Shown here: positions 62,608-64,000 of the stretch, in pieces
Position numbering within the stretch: the first letter of the stretch is position 1
Layout of the letters: each line of letters begins with the position of its first letter
From: Bacillus_I endophytica_A
GTDB lineage: Bacteria; Bacillota; Bacilli; Bacillales; Bacillaceae_H
Assembly (NCBI RefSeq): GCF_026790145.1
Contig: NZ_JALAMS010000002.1
Coordinates: 6,725 to 70,724, forward strand
Length of the DNA: 64,000 nucleotides
Direction of reading: 5' to 3'
Notes under the pieces: generated by a model
What the model was told of the DNA's origin: nothing
The model's input: only the letters and a program-made list of their open reading frames with translations
The model's database searches: none
Position numbers and translations under genes: made by a program

Positions 62608-64000
62608 GTGCGACACGTTTCCTTATAAGTGCATAAGCATGAAATAGGAGGATTATCGTAAGATAATCATAACTGATTAACTGAGAAGTGGGAATGAAAG
62701 CCGTCATGTTGAGCTGAAACCATTCACTTGAGACTCCCTACATGCGTTAAATTGTAGTAGCAATTTAGGGTCTGAAGCTAGGTGAAGTCGACTGAACGAT
62801 AGTCCTAAGTAATAGGTATAGCTATTATACGGTGAGGATAGGTCGGAGTGCTATAAAATATCTATGGTGAGAATGTCCTAAAGAAAAGGACTGACGAACT
62901 TGTGAATGTACGGGTCTAGAATATTAGCATTGGGAAATCAATGTCTTCGAATACGGAGGTCAACTACCGAAAAGTAAGATTGAATCCTATGAAATTCGGG
63001 ATACTTAACAAAGAGAGTATACGGTTGACAGGCTTAGAGCAAGCACCTAAAGGTATATATGTATAGCTAGGTTAATTGGAACGTGGAAAACAGAAGACGT
63101 TTGATAACGCCTACTAGGGGAACGGATGATATAAGATTCTCACGAATCGAAATTCATTTACTTCTGTGAGAGTAGGGGCACAGTACCGATAAAGCGTCTA
63201 ATCAACGTGGAGGGATAGCCCCAAGTCATATAATTAGGGATTAAATACAATTAAATGCAATTCACAGGGTCGAGTAAGACGATGGGACTTAACCTCTAAG
63301 GAGGAATTTAACCGTCAGTGAATACATTCTTGCGACAAGCTGAGTACTACGGCATGTTAGACACCTTCGATGACTTGTACCAGCGAAGTCAAGAAGGAAG
63401 ATTAGGAAGATTAGATTTATATTCAATCATAACTTCTAAAAATAACATTCTACTAGCTTATAGAACGATAAAGGCAAATACTGGGTCTAAAACGTGTGGT
63501 ACAGATGGTTTAACTATTGAAGATTACAAGTGCATTATTGAAGATACATTTGTAGAAGAAATTCGAAAACACTTCAAAAAATACAAACCAAACACTGTAC
63601 GCAGAGTCATGATACCTAAGCCAAACGGCAAACTAAGACCTCTAGGTATTCCTACAATGAGGGATAGATTAATACAACAATGTATTAAACAGGTTTTAGA
63701 ACCAATATGTGAAGCGAGATTCTACAATCACTCATATGGCTTCAGACCGAATAGGGATACACATGATGCAATGGCTAGATGTCAGAGCTTAATTAATATG
63801 AGTAAACTACACCATATAGTAGATATAGATATACAAGGATTCTTTGATAGCGTGAACCATACTAGGTTACTAAAACAACTCTACAATATTGGAGTGTATG
63901 ACAAGCGTATTCTCACGATTATAAGCAAGATGTTAAAGGCTCCAATTAAGGGAGTGGGAATACCCACTAAGGGAACCCCGCAAGGGAGACCTCCGAAAAA
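62608..64000 (+). mobile_element. group II intron, 3' part outside the window
   Basis: The segment starts with GTGCGACACG, the conserved 5' end of bacterial group II introns (GUGYGAC). About 700 bp of structured RNA-coding DNA precede the protein gene at 63318, the expected layout with the protein in domain IV. Domains V and VI and the 3' splice site are not in view. The intron points rightward and interrupts the small gene at 62394. Confidence 0.85.
63318..64000 (+). CDS. ltrA: group II intron-encoded reverse transcriptase/maturase, 3' end outside window
   Basis: An open frame of 227 codons runs to the edge. It gives FDDLYQRSQEGRLGRLDLYS, LLAYRTIKANTGSKTCGTDG, VRRVMIPKPNGKLRPLGIPT, and HIVDIDIQGFFDSVNHTRLL with GIPTKGTPQG, the RT0-RT4 blocks in order. 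The start is GTG at 63318 with AAGGAGG 13 bases upstream; the ATG at 63354 is an alternative. The last residues (GRPPK) depart from the usual GG(I/L)LSPLL after TPQG, which may signal damage or a sequence end artefact. It would mobilise and splice the intron. Confidence 0.85.
   Translation, partial: MNTFLRQAEYYGMLDTFDDLYQRSQEGRLGRLDLYSIITSKNNILLAYRTIKANTGSKTCGTDGLTIEDYKCIIEDTFVEEIRKHFKKYKPNTVRRVMIPKPNGKLRPLGIPTMRDRLIQQCIKQVLEPICEARFYNHSYGFRPNRDTHDAMARCQSLINMSKLHHIVDIDIQGFFDSVNHTRLLKQLYNIGVYDKRILTIISKMLKAPIKGVGIPTKGTPQGRPPK

Noticed and set aside
1..64000. tRNA, rRNA, riboswitch or prophage genes
   Set aside because: No cloverleaf, rRNA-like, T-box or riboswitch pattern and no phage structural genes were seen on either strand.

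Overview
The window is low-GC, endospore-former DNA. A GerA-type germinant receptor operon, strong AGGAGG-type ribosome sites and Bacillus-style protein families point to Bacillaceae. The chromosomal flank (galactonate operon, inositol genes, tandem germination permeases) fits the Priestia/Bacillus megaterium group better than the B. cereus group, but that placement is inference without a search.

Layout. 1-4.6 kb: a cut-off DHA2 drug exporter with its TetR repressor, a sugar O-acetyltransferase, a LysE exporter and small membrane proteins. 4.7-9.7 kb: a D-galactonate operon read leftward (IclR regulator, KDG-type kinase, KDPG-type aldolase, DgoD dehydratase, ACS-family transporter) behind a promoter with two palindromic operators. 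9.8-12.4 kb: a hypothetical gene, an SDR oxidoreductase and a scar where a Tn3-type transposase fragment has replaced the DNA-binding half of a TetR gene. 12.4-17.8 kb: a germinant receptor operon A-C-B-B with two B permeases. 18-23 kb: small genes, a CBO0543-like gene with an in-frame TGA, an FMN reductase, a P-loop kinase and GrpB pair. 21.2-25.8 kb: a LacI-type regulator, an IolT-like transporter and an IolX-like dehydrogenase with matching palindromic operators. 26-33.5 kb: a POT peptide transporter, small spore or membrane proteins, an alpha/beta hydrolase, GNAT, O-methyltransferase, MBL hydrolase and an NAD-dependent epimerase family protein.

33.6-64 kb is an accessory island. Its core is a 27-kb operon (MFS exporter plus three NRPS genes, seven modules, N-terminal starter-like C domain, terminal thioesterase). 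The adenylation codes I read are Thr, unassigned, Ala, Ser, unassigned, Gln, Gln-like, with epimerases after modules 1 and 6. This is the order of the lipoheptapeptide kurstakin (Thr-Gly-Ala-Ser-His-Gln-Gln), so I name the genes krsE-krsA-krsB-krsC. A decayed IS6-family element begins within about 20 bp of the krsC stop. A decayed group II intron reverse transcriptase abuts the krsE promoter region, and a second group II intron interrupts a small gene at the right edge.

The island therefore looks like a known B. cereus-group lipopeptide system carried in another Bacillaceae background on DNA worn by mobile elements. I found no CRISPR array, tRNA, rRNA or prophage. Several small genes carry single in-frame stops, which suggests ongoing gene decay or sequence errors.
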